The notes beneath the pieces were generated by a model. The model saw only the letters and a list, made by a program, of their open reading frames with translations, did no database searches and was not told the DNA's origin. Made by a program: the position numbers and the translations under genes. Positions 63,871-64,000 of a stretch of 64,000 nucleotides of DNA are shown here, piece after piece (within the stretch, counting starts at the first letter, position 1; the number at the start of each line of letters is the position of its first letter). This DNA comes from Ariolimax columbianus (lineage: Eukaryota > Mollusca > Gastropoda > Stylommatophora > Arionidae). The DNA is taken from the NCBI GenBank assembly GCA_036924085.1, contig JAVGWX010000003.1, positions 114,667,264 through 114,731,263 on the forward strand, given 5' to 3'.

Positions 63871-64000
63871 AATAAGTTAGTAAATTAGGGATATTTTACG
63901 CTTTAAGAATATTCTTTCTGGAGAACACAAAACATCAATCAAGGGAAAATGCCAGGAGCACAGATTTATCATACAGAGAACATACGACCAAAGTCAAAGT

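Overview
The window reads as non-coding, repeat-dominated DNA from an animal nuclear genome. Several decayed non-LTR retrotransposons, tRNA-derived SINEs with Pol III A and B boxes, and about 25 minisatellite or microsatellite arrays fill it. I see no operons, no bacterial or phage genes and no CRISPR. The mix of LINE clades (an RNase H-bearing I-group-like element, a CR1-like element, an RTE-like element) and several SINE families suits a lophotrochozoan. My best guess is a gastropod mollusc, possibly a sacoglossan sea slug, but that is inference. I found no convincing host protein-coding gene. Most long open frames lie over repeats and result from periods divisible by three or from transposon remnants. 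Family labels (SINE-A, SINE-B, LINE-RH and so on) are local to this annotation.

Layout. 0-8 kb: SINE-A, two LINE-RH remnants, a truncated LINE-RH copy with a 16-bp target duplication, SINE-C, repeat D, a decayed minus-strand LINE (5.05-6.72 kb), a 42-bp array and a SINE-B. 8-16 kb: a 38-bp array, repeat D and SINE-B fragments, a LINE tail (11.6-12.2 kb), SINE-A, and a SINE-B split by a 32-bp array. 16-26 kb: 18-bp, 90-bp, 66-bp higher-order, 52-bp and 42-bp arrays; a long-leader SINE-A carrying a nested SINE-E; three LINE C-terminal remnants. 27-33 kb: two CR1-like elements. The second was hit by a SINE-B and then by the best-preserved LINE-RH (RT, RNase H, zinc knuckle), each insertion flanked by duplications. 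34-40 kb: SINE-B, a 35-bp array, SINE-A, a long RTE-like LINE interrupted by SINE-A, and a second LINE with an in-frame 57-bp triplication. 41-48 kb: twenty essentially identical 45-bp repeats, GT-rich DNA, SINE-A, and a CR1-like 3' end running into a pentanucleotide microsatellite. 49-64 kb: SINE-C, four SINE-B copies, LINE fragments, a 93-triplet GAA/TTC tract on a LINE-RH tail, a tetranucleotide array, 36-bp and 31-bp arrays, and repeat D copies.

How the pieces work together. LINE-RH and SINE-B share a short 3' terminus and a GAA-type tail, so LINE-RH may mobilise SINE-B. SINE-A and SINE-B have unrelated heads but share a central block of about 40 bp. Three minisatellites are built from internal pieces of SINE-B, and several simple-sequence tracts sit exactly at LINE 3' ends. 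In this locus, retroposons appear to seed the tandem arrays.
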